From positions 620,001 to 684,000 of the forward strand of contig NZ_UPHU01000001.1 of the NCBI RefSeq assembly GCF_900566075.1: a DNA stretch of 64,000 nucleotides, given 5' to 3'. How positions within the stretch are numbered: position 1 is the stretch's first letter; each line of letters opens with the position of its first letter. The notes beneath the pieces are model-generated. The model saw only the letters and a list, made by a program, of their open reading frames with translations. It was not told where the DNA came from and made no database searches. The stretch comes from Mycobacterium pseudokansasii (GTDB lineage Bacteria; Actinomycetota; Actinomycetes; Mycobacteriales; Mycobacteriaceae). The position numbers and the translations under genes were made by a program. This document shows positions 46,366 to 57,088 of the stretch, piece by piece.

Positions 46366-48570
46366 CTAACGGCCCTCGGTAAAGCTACGCAGCGCCGCTA
46401 CCTGCAACGGATCCAGCGACGGCCGTACGATTTCCCGGGCGGCGGCCAGGTCGGCGGCGGTGACGTCGGCGGCATCGATGCAACGCCGCATCGCGGTCAG
46501 GGCAGCCTCCCGCAGCAGGGCCACGCAGTCGGCGGCGCTGTACCCGTCGAGCCCCGCGGCCACCTCGTCCAGGTCGACGTCGGCGGCCAGCGGGACCGAC
46601 CTGCCGGCGGTACCCAGAATTTCGCGCCGCGCCGCCGCGTCCGGTGGTTCCACGAACACCAGGCGTTCCAGCCGCCCCGGGCGCAGCAGGGCCGGGTCGA
46701 TCAGGTCGGGCCGGTTGGTGGCGCCCAGCACGACGACGTCGCGCAGCGGGTCGATGCCGTCGAGCTCGGTCAGCAGCGCCGCCACCACCCGGTCGCTCAC
46801 TCCGGAATCGAAGCTTTGGCCGCGCCGGGGTGCGAGCGCGTCGACCTCGTCGAGAAACACCAGGGACGGCGCGGAGTCGCGGGCGCGCCGAAACAACTCG
46901 CGCACCGCCTTTTCCGACGAGCCGACCCACTTGTCCATCAGCTCGGAGCCTTTGACCGCGTGCACGCTCAGCTGCCCGGTACTGGCCAGCGCTCGCACTA
47001 CAAAGGTCTTGCCGCAGCCGGGCGGGCCGTAGAGTAACACCCCGCGGGGCGGGTCGACGCCCAGCCGGGCGAAGGTGTCGGGGTGCTGCAATGGCCACAA
47101 CACCGATTCGGTCAGCGCCTGCTTGGCCTCGGCCATATCGCCGACGTCGTCGAGTGTGATGCTGCCGACGGCGACCTCTTCGCCGGCCGAGCGGGACAGC
47201 GGCCGGATGACGGTCAGCGCGCCGACCAGGTCGTCCTGGTTCAGTTTCGGTGACTGGCCGTCCGCGCTGGCCCGCGAGGCGGCCCGCAGTGCCCCCTCGC
47301 GCAGCAGCGCGGCCAGGTCGGCAACGACGAAACCCGGTGTGCGGCTAGCAATTTCGTCGAGGTCAAGGTCACCGGTGGGGACGTGCCGCAGCAGCGCTTC
47401 CAGCAATGCCCTGCGGGTGCCGGCGTCGGGCAGCGGCAGACCGAGTTCCCGGTCCAGCAGCTCGGGCGCGCGCAGTCGCGCATCGATCTGGTCGGGCCGG
47501 GCGGTGGTGGCGATCACCGCCACGCCGTCGGTGGCCACCGCGGTGCGCAACTCGGCCAGGATCAGTGAGGCCACCGGCTCGGGGGTCGCCGGCAGTAGGG
47601 CGTCGACGTCGATGATCAGCAGCACGCCGCCGCCGTCACGCACCGCCGTCACTGCCTTCACGGCAGCGGCCACGGCCTTGAGCCGGTCTTCGGCGGCCAG
47701 CGCGCCGACCTCCGGTCCGTCCAGCTCCACCAGCCGGCGCCCGGCGCACACCGCGCGAACCAATGTCACCTTGCCGACGCCGGCCGGACCCGACACCAGC
47801 ACCCCCAGGTTGGCACCCGCCCCCAGGGTCTTGAGCAGGTGGGGCTCGTCGAGGGCCAGCTTGAGCCATTCGGTGAGCTTGGCGGCCTGCGGCTGGGTGC
47901 CCTTGAGCTCTTCGACCTGGATCTCCGGGGTGGCGACGCTGGCCTTCTCCGCGGCCGTCGACGCCCGGTAGGGTACGCCGGCACCCCAGGTGACCAGGGA
48001 GTTCGGCTGCACGCTGACCGGTCCTTCGGGATCGACGCCGGTCACCGTCAACAGCTCCGAGGTCCAGCTGATCCCGACCGACGCTGCCAACGCGCGGGTG
48101 GCCGCCGACGTCGAGGTGCCGGGACCCAGGTCGCGGGGCAGCAGTGACACCGCGTCGCCGACGGTCAGCACCTTGCCGAGCAGGGCCTGGCGCAGGGTGA
48201 GCGGCGAGATCGACTGAGAGGCCAGCGTCGAGCCACTCAACGTCACCGTTCGCGCGCCGTAGACGGTGACCGCGCTGACGAGCACCGCGGTGCCTTCCCG
48301 TACTCCGGCGTTGGACAGCGTGACGTCGTCCAGCAGGATGGTGCCGACCGGAATGTGCAGGCCGGCCATGCCGGCCACCGCCGCGGTCGTCCGGGACCCG
48401 GTCAGCGATACCGCGTCCCACTCCCGGATGCCCAGGGCGGCAATGGCGCTCGGGTGCAGCCGCACCACACCCCGGCGCGAGTCGACGGCCGAGGTATTCA
48501 GCCGGGCGGTCAGCGTCAGCTGCGGGGCCCCGAGGGGGCGAGTCCCAACCGGGTCGCCGGAACGAGTCAC
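46366..48570 (-). CDS. CDC48/p97-like double AAA ATPase (Rv0435c)
   Basis: A 734-residue AAA protein with a double-psi-barrel-like N-domain (about 15-190) and two AAA modules. The second is complete: Walker A GPPGCGKTF (K521), Walker B LVFLDEVDAL (D574-E575), pore and arginine-finger blocks. The first is degenerate: Walker A reads GPAGVGKVTL (K267 followed by V268), and Walker B reads LLIIDVDAL with V322 replacing the catalytic glutamate. ATP hydrolysis should rest on the second ring. It likely unfolds or extracts proteins. It ends an operon with psd and pssA; the ATG at 48570 overlaps the pssA stop by four bases. Confidence 0.92.
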   Translation of the reverse strand: MTRSGDPVGTRPLGAPQLTLTARLNTSAVDSRRGVVRLHPSAIAALGIREWDAVSLTGSRTTAAVAGMAGLHIPVGTILLDDVTLSNAGVREGTAVLVSAVTVYGARTVTLSGSTLASQSISPLTLRQALLGKVLTVGDAVSLLPRDLGPGTSTSAATRALAASVGISWTSELLTVTGVDPEGPVSVQPNSLVTWGAGVPYRASTAAEKASVATPEIQVEELKGTQPQAAKLTEWLKLALDEPHLLKTLGAGANLGVLVSGPAGVGKVTLVRAVCAGRRLVELDGPEVGALAAEDRLKAVAAAVKAVTAVRDGGGVLLIIDVDALLPATPEPVASLILAELRTAVATDGVAVIATTARPDQIDARLRAPELLDRELGLPLPDAGTRRALLEALLRHVPTGDLDLDEIASRTPGFVVADLAALLREGALRAASRASADGQSPKLNQDDLVGALTVIRPLSRSAGEEVAVGSITLDDVGDMAEAKQALTESVLWPLQHPDTFARLGVDPPRGVLLYGPPGCGKTFVVRALASTGQLSVHAVKGSELMDKWVGSSEKAVRELFRRARDSAPSLVFLDEVDALAPRRGQSFDSGVSDRVVAALLTELDGIDPLRDVVVLGATNRPDLIDPALLRPGRLERLVFVEPPDAAARREILGTAGRSVPLAADVDLDEVAAGLDGYSAADCVALLREAALTAMRRCIDAADVTAADLAAAREIVRPSLDPLQVAALRSFTEGR

Positions 48571-49427
48571 AACCGCCCGCCCGGCTTACGCAGCCCCAGC
48601 CGCGCCATCGACCGCCGGTGCGGCTGGGCTCGGCGGATCGCGCGCCGGGCGGCACGTCGTTGCTTGGGTTTTTCGCCCCACACCTCGGGATGTTCGGCAA
48701 GCCAACGTTTGCTGCGTACCGCGAAGGGGATGTGGCACACGTAGGAGATGATGATGGCCCAGATCAGGATGTAGGGTGCCAGGACGGCGGCGGCCGCCAC
48801 GATCGCCAGCACCGCCAACAGTGGGGCCGCCAGGTTCGGCGGCACCGCGACGGTGTGGATCTTCTTCATTGGGATGGCACTGACCATGAGCAGCGACGTG
48901 CCCGTGATCCAGAAGGCCAGAAAATACACCGACGTCCACCAGCCTTCGCCGAACTGCAGTTTGAGGCCGATCAGACCGATCATGGACACCGCGCCCGCCG
49001 GCGCGGGCATTCCGACGAAGAATTCCTTCGCGTAGGGGGGCAGGGTGCCGTCGTCCAGCTGAGCGTTATACCTGGCCAACCGCAACACCACACATACCGC
49101 ATATAGCAGCACCACCATCCAGCCGACCGGCCATTTGGACAGCATCGTCACGTATACCACCAGCGCGGGCGTCACGCCGAAGTTGACGGCATCGGCCAGG
49201 GAGTCGATTTCGGCGCCCATCCGCGACTGGGCATCCAGGATGCGGGCCACTCGGCCGTCCAGGGCGTCGAGGATGGCGGCCACCGCGATCAGCGCCATCG
49301 CGGGTATCGGCTTGTGGTCGAGGGCGAACTTGATAGAAGTCAAGCCTGCGCAGATGGACAGCACGGTCATGGCGCTGGGCAACAGATGCAGGTTCACCCC
49401 TCGCCTGATCCGGGGCTTGGTCATCAT
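48567..49427 (-). CDS. pssA: CDP-diacylglycerol-serine O-phosphatidyltransferase
   Basis: Membrane enzyme that makes phosphatidylserine. The 286-residue product has the CDP-alcohol phosphotransferase motif [11 protein letters not shown] followed by GAEIDSLAD (DGxxAR and GxxxDxxxD aspartates all present) and about seven or eight hydrophobic segments. The C-terminal tail (about 250-286) is arginine-rich and cytoplasmic, longer than in non-mycobacterial enzymes. It overlaps psd upstream and the AAA gene downstream by four bases each (ATGA). Confidence 0.95.
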   Translation of the reverse strand: MMTKPRIRRGVNLHLLPSAMTVLSICAGLTSIKFALDHKPIPAMALIAVAAILDALDGRVARILDAQSRMGAEIDSLADAVNFGVTPALVVYVTMLSKWPVGWMVVLLYAVCVVLRLARYNAQLDDGTLPPYAKEFFVGMPAPAGAVSMIGLIGLKLQFGEGWWTSVYFLAFWITGTSLLMVSAIPMKKIHTVAVPPNLAAPLLAVLAIVAAAAVLAPYILIWAIIISYVCHIPFAVRSKRWLAEHPEVWGEKPKQRRAARRAIRRAQPHRRSMARLGLRKPGGRL

Positions 49428-50182
49428 GGCAGGTCGGCCAGTACAGTCTCGCCGGCGATCGCCCGCTGGCCCACTCTGACCACGGGTTCCGCGCCCGGCG
49501 GCAGGTAGGTGTCCAGCCGCGAGCCGAACCGGATCAGGCCGTAGGTGTCACCGATCGACAGCTTGTCCCCGACATGTGCGTCGCACACGATGCGGCGCGC
49601 CACCAACCCGGCGATCTGCACGGCGACCACCTCGGCGCCGCTAGGGGTGCCGATCCGCACACTGGTGCGCTCGTTGTCGTCGCTGGCCGAGGGCAGATCG
49701 GCGGACCCGAAACGGCCGGGCCGGTGTTGCACGGCGATCACCTCGCCGCTCACCGGTGACCGCTGCACGTGGGCGTCGAAAATCGACAAGAAGATGCTGA
49801 CCCGGGGCAGGGGTGCGGCGCCCATGCTGAGTTCGGCGGGCGGCGCCGCGGAGTCGATCACGCAGATCACGCCGTCGGCGGGTGCGACGATGGCGTCGGG
49901 CCGGGTGGGTGGCACCCGGGAGGGGTGCCGGAAGAACCCGGCACATGCGCCCGCGGCCAGCAGACCCGTCCGGCGCAGCCAGCGAAGATTGCGTCCGGTG
50001 GCGGCCTGGCCCAGAATCCCGGCCGACGCCGCTGCCAGGCCGGCAGCGATGAACGGCCGCCCCGCCGGGTGGATCGGCGGAACGGTGGATCGCACCAACG
50101 CCAGCAGGTGCTGCGGGCTCAGCGTCGGTTCCGGGTAGGAGGGGCCCTCCTGAGCGGAAGGGCGGCGGGGGCGTCGTGCCAC
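49424..50182 (-). CDS. psd: Phosphatidylserine decarboxylase proenzyme
   Basis: Decarboxylates phosphatidylserine to phosphatidylethanolamine, the step after PssA. The 252-residue proenzyme carries the internal self-cleavage site RFGSR near residue 218, where the serine becomes the pyruvoyl group, and blocks [24 protein letters not shown] and [14 protein letters not shown]. One hydrophobic segment lies near 42-58. First gene of the psd-pssA-AAA operon; its stop overlaps the pssA start in ATGA. Confidence 0.95.
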   Translation of the reverse strand: MARRPRRPSAQEGPSYPEPTLSPQHLLALVRSTVPPIHPAGRPFIAAGLAAASAGILGQAATGRNLRWLRRTGLLAAGACAGFFRHPSRVPPTRPDAIVAPADGVICVIDSAAPPAELSMGAAPLPRVSIFLSIFDAHVQRSPVSGEVIAVQHRPGRFGSADLPSASDDNERTSVRIGTPSGAEVVAVQIAGLVARRIVCDAHVGDKLSIGDTYGLIRFGSRLDTYLPPGAEPVVRVGQRAIAGETVLADLP

Positions 50183-50211
50183 GCGGTCATCTTACGGAAG
50201 GCGGGCGTCCG

Positions 50212-50502
50212 GTGTGCCCGAGTCGATCCGGTGCCGATCCGGCCGATCTCCGCGACTGCCGGACTTTGGCTGCAGTGGCCCTCGGGGATGGAGTAATCGG
50301 GGGAGCCTCGGCCCAGTCCTGGGCGCTGGTCAGCGCCAATCCGGTGCTGAGCGTGCCGGGATTCGCGACGCTGGGTGCCGGTATGGCGCTGGTGCCGACG
50401 GCGCTGACGATCTCGGTTGCCTCGGTAGCGATCCACTACACCGGCGCGTTCGAAGCGGCCGGCCAATGCCACCGCGACGCGATCGTGTCACCGGCGGTCT
50501 GA
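50212..50502 (+). CDS. Possible small hypothetical protein
   Basis: An open frame on the forward strand between psd and moeA2 with GC-rich third positions, which suggests coding. From GTG 50212 it gives about 96 residues; from GTG 50275 about 75. The sequence is hydrophobic and alanine/valine-rich (SVPGFATLGAGMALVPTALT, ISVASVAIHYTGAFEAAG) and could be one membrane segment. No homologue is recognised, and there is no clear ribosome-binding site. It may be a gene remnant. Confidence 0.35.
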   Translation: MCPSRSGADPADLRDCRTLAAVALGDGVIGGASAQSWALVSANPVLSVPGFATLGAGMALVPTALTISVASVAIHYTGAFEAAGQCHRDAIVSPAV

Positions 50503-50504
50503 GA

Positions 50505-51710
50505 TCAGGACAGATCCCAGACCTGCACCTCGGTTCCGGCGAATACCTCGACGACGTCCTCCGGCAGGTCCAGCAGCGCGTTGGCCGAGGCCAGCCAGCG
50601 CAGATGGTGGGAGGCCGGCGGGCCGTAACTGGTGACCTGCCCGCTGTCGGCGTCCAGTACCGCCCGCCGGAACTGCCGTTTGCCGCGCGGCGAGGTCACC
50701 GACTCGGTGAGCATCGCGGCCCGCCGCGGCCGCAACGCATCGGGAAAACCCATGGCCATGCGCAGTGCCGGCCGGATGAACACCTCGAAGGACACCAGCG
50801 CGCTGACCGGGTTACCCGGGAGAGTCACGATCGGTGTGCCCGCCACCACGCCGACGCCCTGCGGCATTCCCGGCTGCATCGCCACCTTGACGAATTCCAC
50901 GCCCTGGTCGCCGGCCCGGCCGAAGGCGTCTTTGACCACTTCGTACGCCCCGGCGCTGACGCCGCCGCTGGTGATGATCAGGTCGGCGTCACCCGCGCAG
51001 CGCTCGATGATCGCCGCCAACTGCGCGACGTCGTCGCCGGCGGTCTCGGTGGCCGCCACCACGGCGCCCGCGTCGCGCACCGCGGCGGCCAGCATGACGG
51101 CGTTGGACTCATAGATCTGCCCCGGCCGCAGCGGGCTACCCGGCGGCACCAGTTCGGATCCGGTGGAGATCACCAGCACCCGTTGGCGCGGAATCACGGT
51201 CAGTTCGGGCAGTCCCAGGGCCGCGGCCAAACCGAGCGCGGCCGGCGTCGCGTGTTGGCCGGCGTGCAGCACGGTGGTGCCGGCGGCGACGTCTTCGCCG
51301 GCACGCCGGATGTGCTTACCCGGCGTGGCCTGCTGTCGGATCGCCACCGTTTGCACGCCGCCGTCGGTGGCTTCGACCGGCACGACAGCCGTGGCGCCGG
51401 ACGGCATCGGCGCGCCGGTCATGATGCGGTGCGCGGTGCCGCGTGCCAGCCGCAATTCGTCGGTGCGCCCGGCGGGGATGTCCTCGGCCACCGGCAGCAT
51501 CACCGGATGCTCGTCCGTCGCACCCGCGGTGTCCTCGGCGCGAACCGCGTACCCGTCCATCGCCGAGTTGTCGAACACCGGTAGCGACAGCTGCGCGACC
51601 ACGTCGCCGGCCAGGACCAGGCCCTGGGCTTCCCTCAACGCGAGTGTCACCGCCGGACGTGCCCGGATGATGTCGGTGACGACGCGCTGGTGTTCTGCTA
51701 CTGATCGCAC
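50505..51710 (-). CDS. moeA2: Molybdopterin molybdenumtransferase MoeA2
   Basis: Inserts molybdate into molybdopterin to make the molybdenum cofactor. The 401-residue product has PVFDNSAMDGYAVRAED, RIMTGAPMPSGATAVVPVE, TGSELVPPGSPLRPGQIYESN and the catalytic TSGGVSAGAYEVVKDAFG and TPIVTLPGNPVSALVSFEVF blocks. The start is a GTG at 51710 (VRSVAEHQ); a CATAAT box lies six bases upstream of it. A longer frame from 51773 overlaps the SDR gene and is rejected. Confidence 0.94.
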   Translation of the reverse strand: MRSVAEHQRVVTDIIRARPAVTLALREAQGLVLAGDVVAQLSLPVFDNSAMDGYAVRAEDTAGATDEHPVMLPVAEDIPAGRTDELRLARGTAHRIMTGAPMPSGATAVVPVEATDGGVQTVAIRQQATPGKHIRRAGEDVAAGTTVLHAGQHATPAALGLAAALGLPELTVIPRQRVLVISTGSELVPPGSPLRPGQIYESNAVMLAAAVRDAGAVVAATETAGDDVAQLAAIIERCAGDADLIITSGGVSAGAYEVVKDAFGRAGDQGVEFVKVAMQPGMPQGVGVVAGTPIVTLPGNPVSALVSFEVFIRPALRMAMGFPDALRPRRAAMLTESVTSPRGKRQFRRAVLDADSGQVTSYGPPASHHLRWLASANALLDLPEDVVEVFAGTEVQVWDLS

Positions 51711-51727
51711 CCGGCCATTATGGTCCG

Positions 51728-52690
51728 CTAGACCGGGAAGTGGACGCCGGTCAGTTCCTCGGAGACCGCCCACAGCCTGCGTTGCAGATCCTCATCGTGT
51801 GACGCAGCGCTGGACTGCACCAGCTTAGGGTGGCCGCGTTGCTCGGCGAAACCGTCGGGACCGCAGTACTGCCCGCCCTCGACGGACGGGTCGGTGGCGG
51901 CCCGTAATGTCGGCAGCGCACCCATCTCCGCGCTCTGGAACAGCACCGGCCCGAAGATGTTGGACAGCGGTCGCACCATCCGCGGCAGGTGGCGCGCCAA
52001 CTCGGTGTTGGAGCCGCCCGGGTGGGCGGCGACGGCGATGGTGGCGGCTTTGGGATCCGCCGCCAGGCGGCGCTGCAGCTCGTAGGTGAATAGCAGGTTG
52101 GCCAGTTTGGACTGGCCGTAGGCGGCGACGCGGTCGTAGCCGCGTTCCCACTGCAGGTCGTCGAAGTGGATCGCGGCGCGAATCCGGTGACCCAGACTGC
52201 TGACCGTCACCACCCGCGACCCTCGCACCGGCAGCAGACGGTCGAGCAGCAGGCCGGTCAGCGCGAAGTGACCGAGATGGTTGGTGCCGAACTGCAACTC
52301 GAACCCGTCCTCGGTGACCTGCCTGGGCGTCCACATCACCCCGGCGTTGTTGATCAGCAGGTCGACGCGGGGATACGCCGCACGCAGCGCGTCGGCGGCG
52401 GCGCGTACCGAACCCAGCGAGCTCAGGTCGAGCTGCTGCAGCGTGACGTCTACTTTCCGGGCATTTTGGCCCGCGGCGGCGACGATGCGCGCCAGGGCGG
52501 CGTTGCCCTTCTCGAGGTTGCGTACCGCCAGCACCACGTGCGCGCCGCGGAAGGCCAGCACCGCAGCGGTGTGGTAGCCCAGGCCGGTGTTGGCGCCGGT
52601 GACGACGGCCACCCGGCCGCTTTGATCCGGGATGTCGGCCCGCGTCCACCTTCGGTTAGCCGTGGCGTTTTTCGAGACGTCAGAGGCCAT
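51728..52690 (-). CDS. Short-chain dehydrogenase/reductase (Rv0439c type)
   Basis: A 320-residue SDR of the retinol dehydrogenase/WWOX-like group. The cofactor motif is TGANTGLGYHTA, the structural motif LINNAGVM, the serine in VTVSSLGHR, and the active-site pair YGQSK. NADP preference is suggested by the arginine in LAVRNLEKG. The ATG at 52690 (MASDVS) is preferred to the one at 52699. It lies 17 bases upstream of moeA2 on the same strand. The substrate is unknown. Confidence 0.9.
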   Translation of the reverse strand: MASDVSKNATANRRWTRADIPDQSGRVAVVTGANTGLGYHTAAVLAFRGAHVVLAVRNLEKGNAALARIVAAAGQNARKVDVTLQQLDLSSLGSVRAAADALRAAYPRVDLLINNAGVMWTPRQVTEDGFELQFGTNHLGHFALTGLLLDRLLPVRGSRVVTVSSLGHRIRAAIHFDDLQWERGYDRVAAYGQSKLANLLFTYELQRRLAADPKAATIAVAAHPGGSNTELARHLPRMVRPLSNIFGPVLFQSAEMGALPTLRAATDPSVEGGQYCGPDGFAEQRGHPKLVQSSAASHDEDLQRRLWAVSEELTGVHFPV

Positions 52691-52745
52691 GGGGCACAAG
52701 ATACTCAGTGGCGTCGACGGCGGCGCCCGGCGCTGCTTGACTGGG

Positions 52746-52751
52746 TAAAGT
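52746..52751 (+). promoter_or_regulatory. Leaderless -10 box for the VOC gene
   Basis: TAAAGT followed by seven bases and a GTG start at 52759. Confidence 0.5.
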
Positions 52752-52758
52752 TGAGAAC

Positions 52759-53238
52759 GTGATTACCGGTTTGGCGCACACCGGCATCTGCGTACCCGAT
52801 TGTGCGGCGGCGGTGGCGTTTTATCGCGAGGTATTAGGCCTGCAAGTGCTCTCGCCGCCGTTCGTCATGGCCGGTAACGCCATTCGCGACGACATGGGCG
52901 GGTTGGTGTCGGACCCCACGATGAAGGCGGCGATTGTCGGCCTGCCCGGCGACGGCGACCGCGTCCTCGAGGTCATCGAGTACCTCAACATCGAAGGTTC
53001 CGGCCACCGGGCCGCGGCGGCGCTGAGCGATCACGGCCTGACGCACGTCGCGTTGATCTGTGACGATCTCGACTCCACCCGCGCCGACCTGGAAAGCAAA
53101 GGGGTGCGCTTCCTGGTCGACGGGATCGCAGAGGTGGCGCGAGTCCGCACCACGTGGTTCGCCGACCCGTGGGGAGTGGTGTTCATTCTGGTCGAGAAGA
53201 GCCGGCCGGAACGACCCTATTTCGCGCAATGGGACTGA
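52759..53238 (+). CDS. VOC-superfamily (glyoxalase-like) protein
   Basis: A 159-residue protein of two beta-alpha-beta-beta-beta modules typical of VOC enzymes: GLAHTGICVPDCAAAVAFY, EYLNIEG, then THVALICDDLDSTRADLESK and FADPWGVVFILVEK. Metal-ligand candidates are H7, E75, H94 and E147-region residues, counted approximately. The reaction is unknown; VOC proteins include glyoxalases, dioxygenases and epimerases. Starts with GTG at 52759. Its stop overlaps the monooxygenase start by ten bases, so the two are coupled. Confidence 0.85.
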   Translation: MITGLAHTGICVPDCAAAVAFYREVLGLQVLSPPFVMAGNAIRDDMGGLVSDPTMKAAIVGLPGDGDRVLEVIEYLNIEGSGHRAAAALSDHGLTHVALICDDLDSTRADLESKGVRFLVDGIAEVARVRTTWFADPWGVVFILVEKSRPERPYFAQWD

Positions 53239-54668
53239 AGCCGCGGGTCGCGGTGATCGGAGCTGGCGCCGGCGGCATCGCGATGGGCATCCAACTCGCC
53301 GCCGGCGGGTATGACTTCACCATCTTCGACCGCGCCGACGGCTTCGGCGGCACTTGGCGTCACAACACGTTCCCGGGCGCGGCCTGTGACGTGCCGTCGC
53401 ATCTGTACTCGTACTCGTTCGCACCCAACCCGCGCTGGAGCAAGACGTACGCGAACCAGCCGGAGATCCTGGCCTATCTGGAGAAGGTCGCCGCCGACTA
53501 CGGGCTGCAGGCCCAGCTGCGGCCCAACACCGCGGTCATCACGGCACGCTGGTCAGATGCCCGCAAGCGCTGGATGCTGACCACCGACGACGGCCGCCGG
53601 CACGAATTCGAGGTCGTCGTCAGCGCCGTCGGCATGCTCGACCTGCCCAGCATCCCGGACATCCCAGGGACGCAACGGTTTCGCGGCCGGCGGTTCCATT
53701 CGGCGCGCTGGGACCACAGCAAGTCGACGGCCGGGGAGCGGGTCGCGTCCATCGGCACCGGCGCCAGCGCGATCCAGTATGTTCCGGCGATCGCCCCGCG
53801 GACCGCGCAGCTGACGGTGTTCCAGCGGACCCCGATCTGGATTTCGCCACGATTCGACATTCCGTTCACCGCCGAGCAGCAGGAATTGTTCGAGTGCGAC
53901 CCGGCCGCCGCTCGGAAACTGCGCGACGAGGCGTTCGACTCCTACGAGTCCTCCAGCTTCGACATCGACGCGGCGCAGACCAGTGAGGCGACCGAACTGG
54001 CGCGCGGCTACCTGCTGCGCAAGGTGGCCGACCCCGCACTGCGCGCCAAGCTGACTCCGGACTACCCGGTCGGCTGCAAGCGACCGCTGATGTCGCGCGA
54101 CTGGTACCCCACCTTTTCGCTGCCCAACGTCAGCCTGGAAACCACCGCTATCGCCGAACTGACCGAACACGGCGTACGCACCGTCGACGGCGTCGAACAT
54201 CGCGTCGACACCGTCATCTACGGCACCGGGTTCAAGGCCGCCGACTACTTGGCCAGCATCGACGTGTACGGGACCGGCGGCCGCCGGCTCCGTGAGGATT
54301 GGCGCGACGGCGCGGAGGCGTATCTGGGCACCCTGGTCGCCGGATATCCGAACTTCTTCACGCTCTACGGCCCCAACACCAACGGGGTCAACTCGATCAT
54401 CTACATCCACGAGGCGCAGACGACCTTCATCCGCCACATCCTCGACGTGCTGACCGGCCGACGGGCACGCACCGTCGAGGTGACGCCCGCGGCGCAGCGG
54501 CGCTACAACGACGAAATCCAGGCCGCCATGGAAGGCAAGGTGTGGCTGGCGTGTGCCAACTACTTCCGGCATCCGAGTGGGAAGGTCGTCACCCAATTGC
54601 CTTACAGCGGCCGGACGTTCTTCGAGCGCACCCGTGCCATGGTGCCCGGCGACTACTGGATCCAGTAA
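53229..54668 (+). CDS. Baeyer-Villiger-type FAD monooxygenase
   Basis: A 479-residue flavin monooxygenase. It has an N-terminal FAD motif VAVIGAGAGGIAMGIQLAAG, the FAD/NADPH linker FGGTWRHNTFPGAACDVPSH, the Baeyer-Villiger fingerprint FRGRRFHSARWDHS, a second dinucleotide motif IGTGASAIQ and the C-terminal ATG-like GTGFKAADY. It should oxidise a ketone, sterol-derived compound or aldehyde. The ATG at 53229 lies within the end of the VOC gene. Its last 16 bases overlap the convergent cupin gene at a perfect palindrome. From memory this group is absent from H37Rv here. Confidence 0.9.
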   Translation: MGLKPRVAVIGAGAGGIAMGIQLAAGGYDFTIFDRADGFGGTWRHNTFPGAACDVPSHLYSYSFAPNPRWSKTYANQPEILAYLEKVAADYGLQAQLRPNTAVITARWSDARKRWMLTTDDGRRHEFEVVVSAVGMLDLPSIPDIPGTQRFRGRRFHSARWDHSKSTAGERVASIGTGASAIQYVPAIAPRTAQLTVFQRTPIWISPRFDIPFTAEQQELFECDPAAARKLRDEAFDSYESSSFDIDAAQTSEATELARGYLLRKVADPALRAKLTPDYPVGCKRPLMSRDWYPTFSLPNVSLETTAIAELTEHGVRTVDGVEHRVDTVIYGTGFKAADYLASIDVYGTGGRRLREDWRDGAEAYLGTLVAGYPNFFTLYGPNTNGVNSIIYIHEAQTTFIRHILDVLTGRRARTVEVTPAAQRRYNDEIQAAMEGKVWLACANYFRHPSGKVVTQLPYSGRTFFERTRAMVPGDYWIQ

Positions 54669-55132
54669 TTGTCGTGACCGATGAAGAACTCGCGCCGTTC
54701 GTCGTCGGTCATGTCGGCCAGGCCGGGCAGGCCCTCGAAGTAGCCCTCGCGTGGTGCCCCCGGAGCGAACAGAATCAGGATCGACGCGGGCTGCCCAGAC
54801 TCGTTGCGGAAGCCGTGGATTCCGCCGGGTGGTACATAAAGGAAGTCGCCGGCCGACGCGTCGATCCAGTCCCGGCCGTCGTGCATGCGCATCGACCCTG
54901 ACAGGACGAAGAACGACTCCGACATCGTCTTGTGGAAATGCGGACCGGGACCGCCGCCGGCGGGGGCGATGTCGACCCGGTAGAGGCCGAAATCGCCGTC
55001 AGTGGACTGTTGGGTGGCCAGGTAGTGGTAGGTGGTGCCGCCGAACTCGAAATCGGGTGGCTCGTCGAAGCGCGTGAGCCGGGCACTGACTTCCCCCTTG
55101 TCGCCGGTGTACCGGGGCGGGGGATACGACAT
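54653..55132 (-). CDS. Cupin-domain protein
   Basis: A 159-residue single cupin. Motif 1 is GPGPHFHKTMSESFFVLSG (metal histidines and glutamate) and motif 2 is GDFLYVPPGGIHGFRN. It resembles small quercetinase-like or isomerase-like cupins; the reaction is unknown. It is convergent with the monooxygenase and ends in NYWIQ, while that protein ends in DYWIQ, because the shared 3' ends are palindromic. No operon partner lies upstream. Confidence 0.85.
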   Translation of the reverse strand: MSYPPPRYTGDKGEVSARLTRFDEPPDFEFGGTTYHYLATQQSTDGDFGLYRVDIAPAGGGPGPHFHKTMSESFFVLSGSMRMHDGRDWIDASAGDFLYVPPGGIHGFRNESGQPASILILFAPGAPREGYFEGLPGLADMTDDERREFFIGHDNYWIQ

Positions 55133-55229
55133 CTATCCAGTGTGCCCGAGTCTGCCTCGACCTGACCGAGCCGTTGGCGACGGGCTCGCTCCCCGGCGTG
55201 CCGCCGCGGCGCGCATCGTCGCCGGCGTC

Positions 55230-55256
55230 CTTGCACTCGTCATGGGCGAGTGCTAA
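55230..55256. promoter_or_regulatory. CIRCE operator, distal copy
   Basis: CTTGCACTC, nine bases, GAGTGCTAA. The right arm is a perfect CIRCE half-site; the left arm has two changes. HrcA is the expected repressor. Confidence 0.9.
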
Positions 55257-55264
55257 GAATGACG

Positions 55265-55291
55265 TTGGCACTCTCCACCGGCGAGTGCTAG
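55265..55291. promoter_or_regulatory. CIRCE operator, proximal copy
   Basis: TTGGCACTC, nine bases, GAGTGCTAG, one mismatch per arm to the CIRCE consensus. It lies eight bases after the first copy and 128 bases before the groEL2 start. Confidence 0.9.
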
Positions 55292-55364
55292 GTCGGGACG
55301 GTGAGGTCCAGCACGCAAGCTGCGATCGTCCGTCGCGGGCACTGCGCCCGGCCAGCGTAAGTAA

Positions 55365-57041
<1,677 letters not shown>

Positions 57042-57057
57042 TCCGTGCAAGCGAAGA

Positions 57058-57088
57058 AGCCCGGCCCTCGCAGGGGGCCGGGCTTTTT
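57058..57088 (+). terminator. Intrinsic terminator of groEL2
   Basis: Perfect ten-base stem AGCCCGGCCC / GGGCCGGGCT with a seven-base loop followed by five T residues, 16 bases after the groEL2 stop. This is the clearest intrinsic terminator in the window. Confidence 0.9.

Noticed and set aside
53554..54596. 347-codon reverse frame opposite the monooxygenase
   Set aside because: Antisense of a gene with clear FAD and Baeyer-Villiger motifs.
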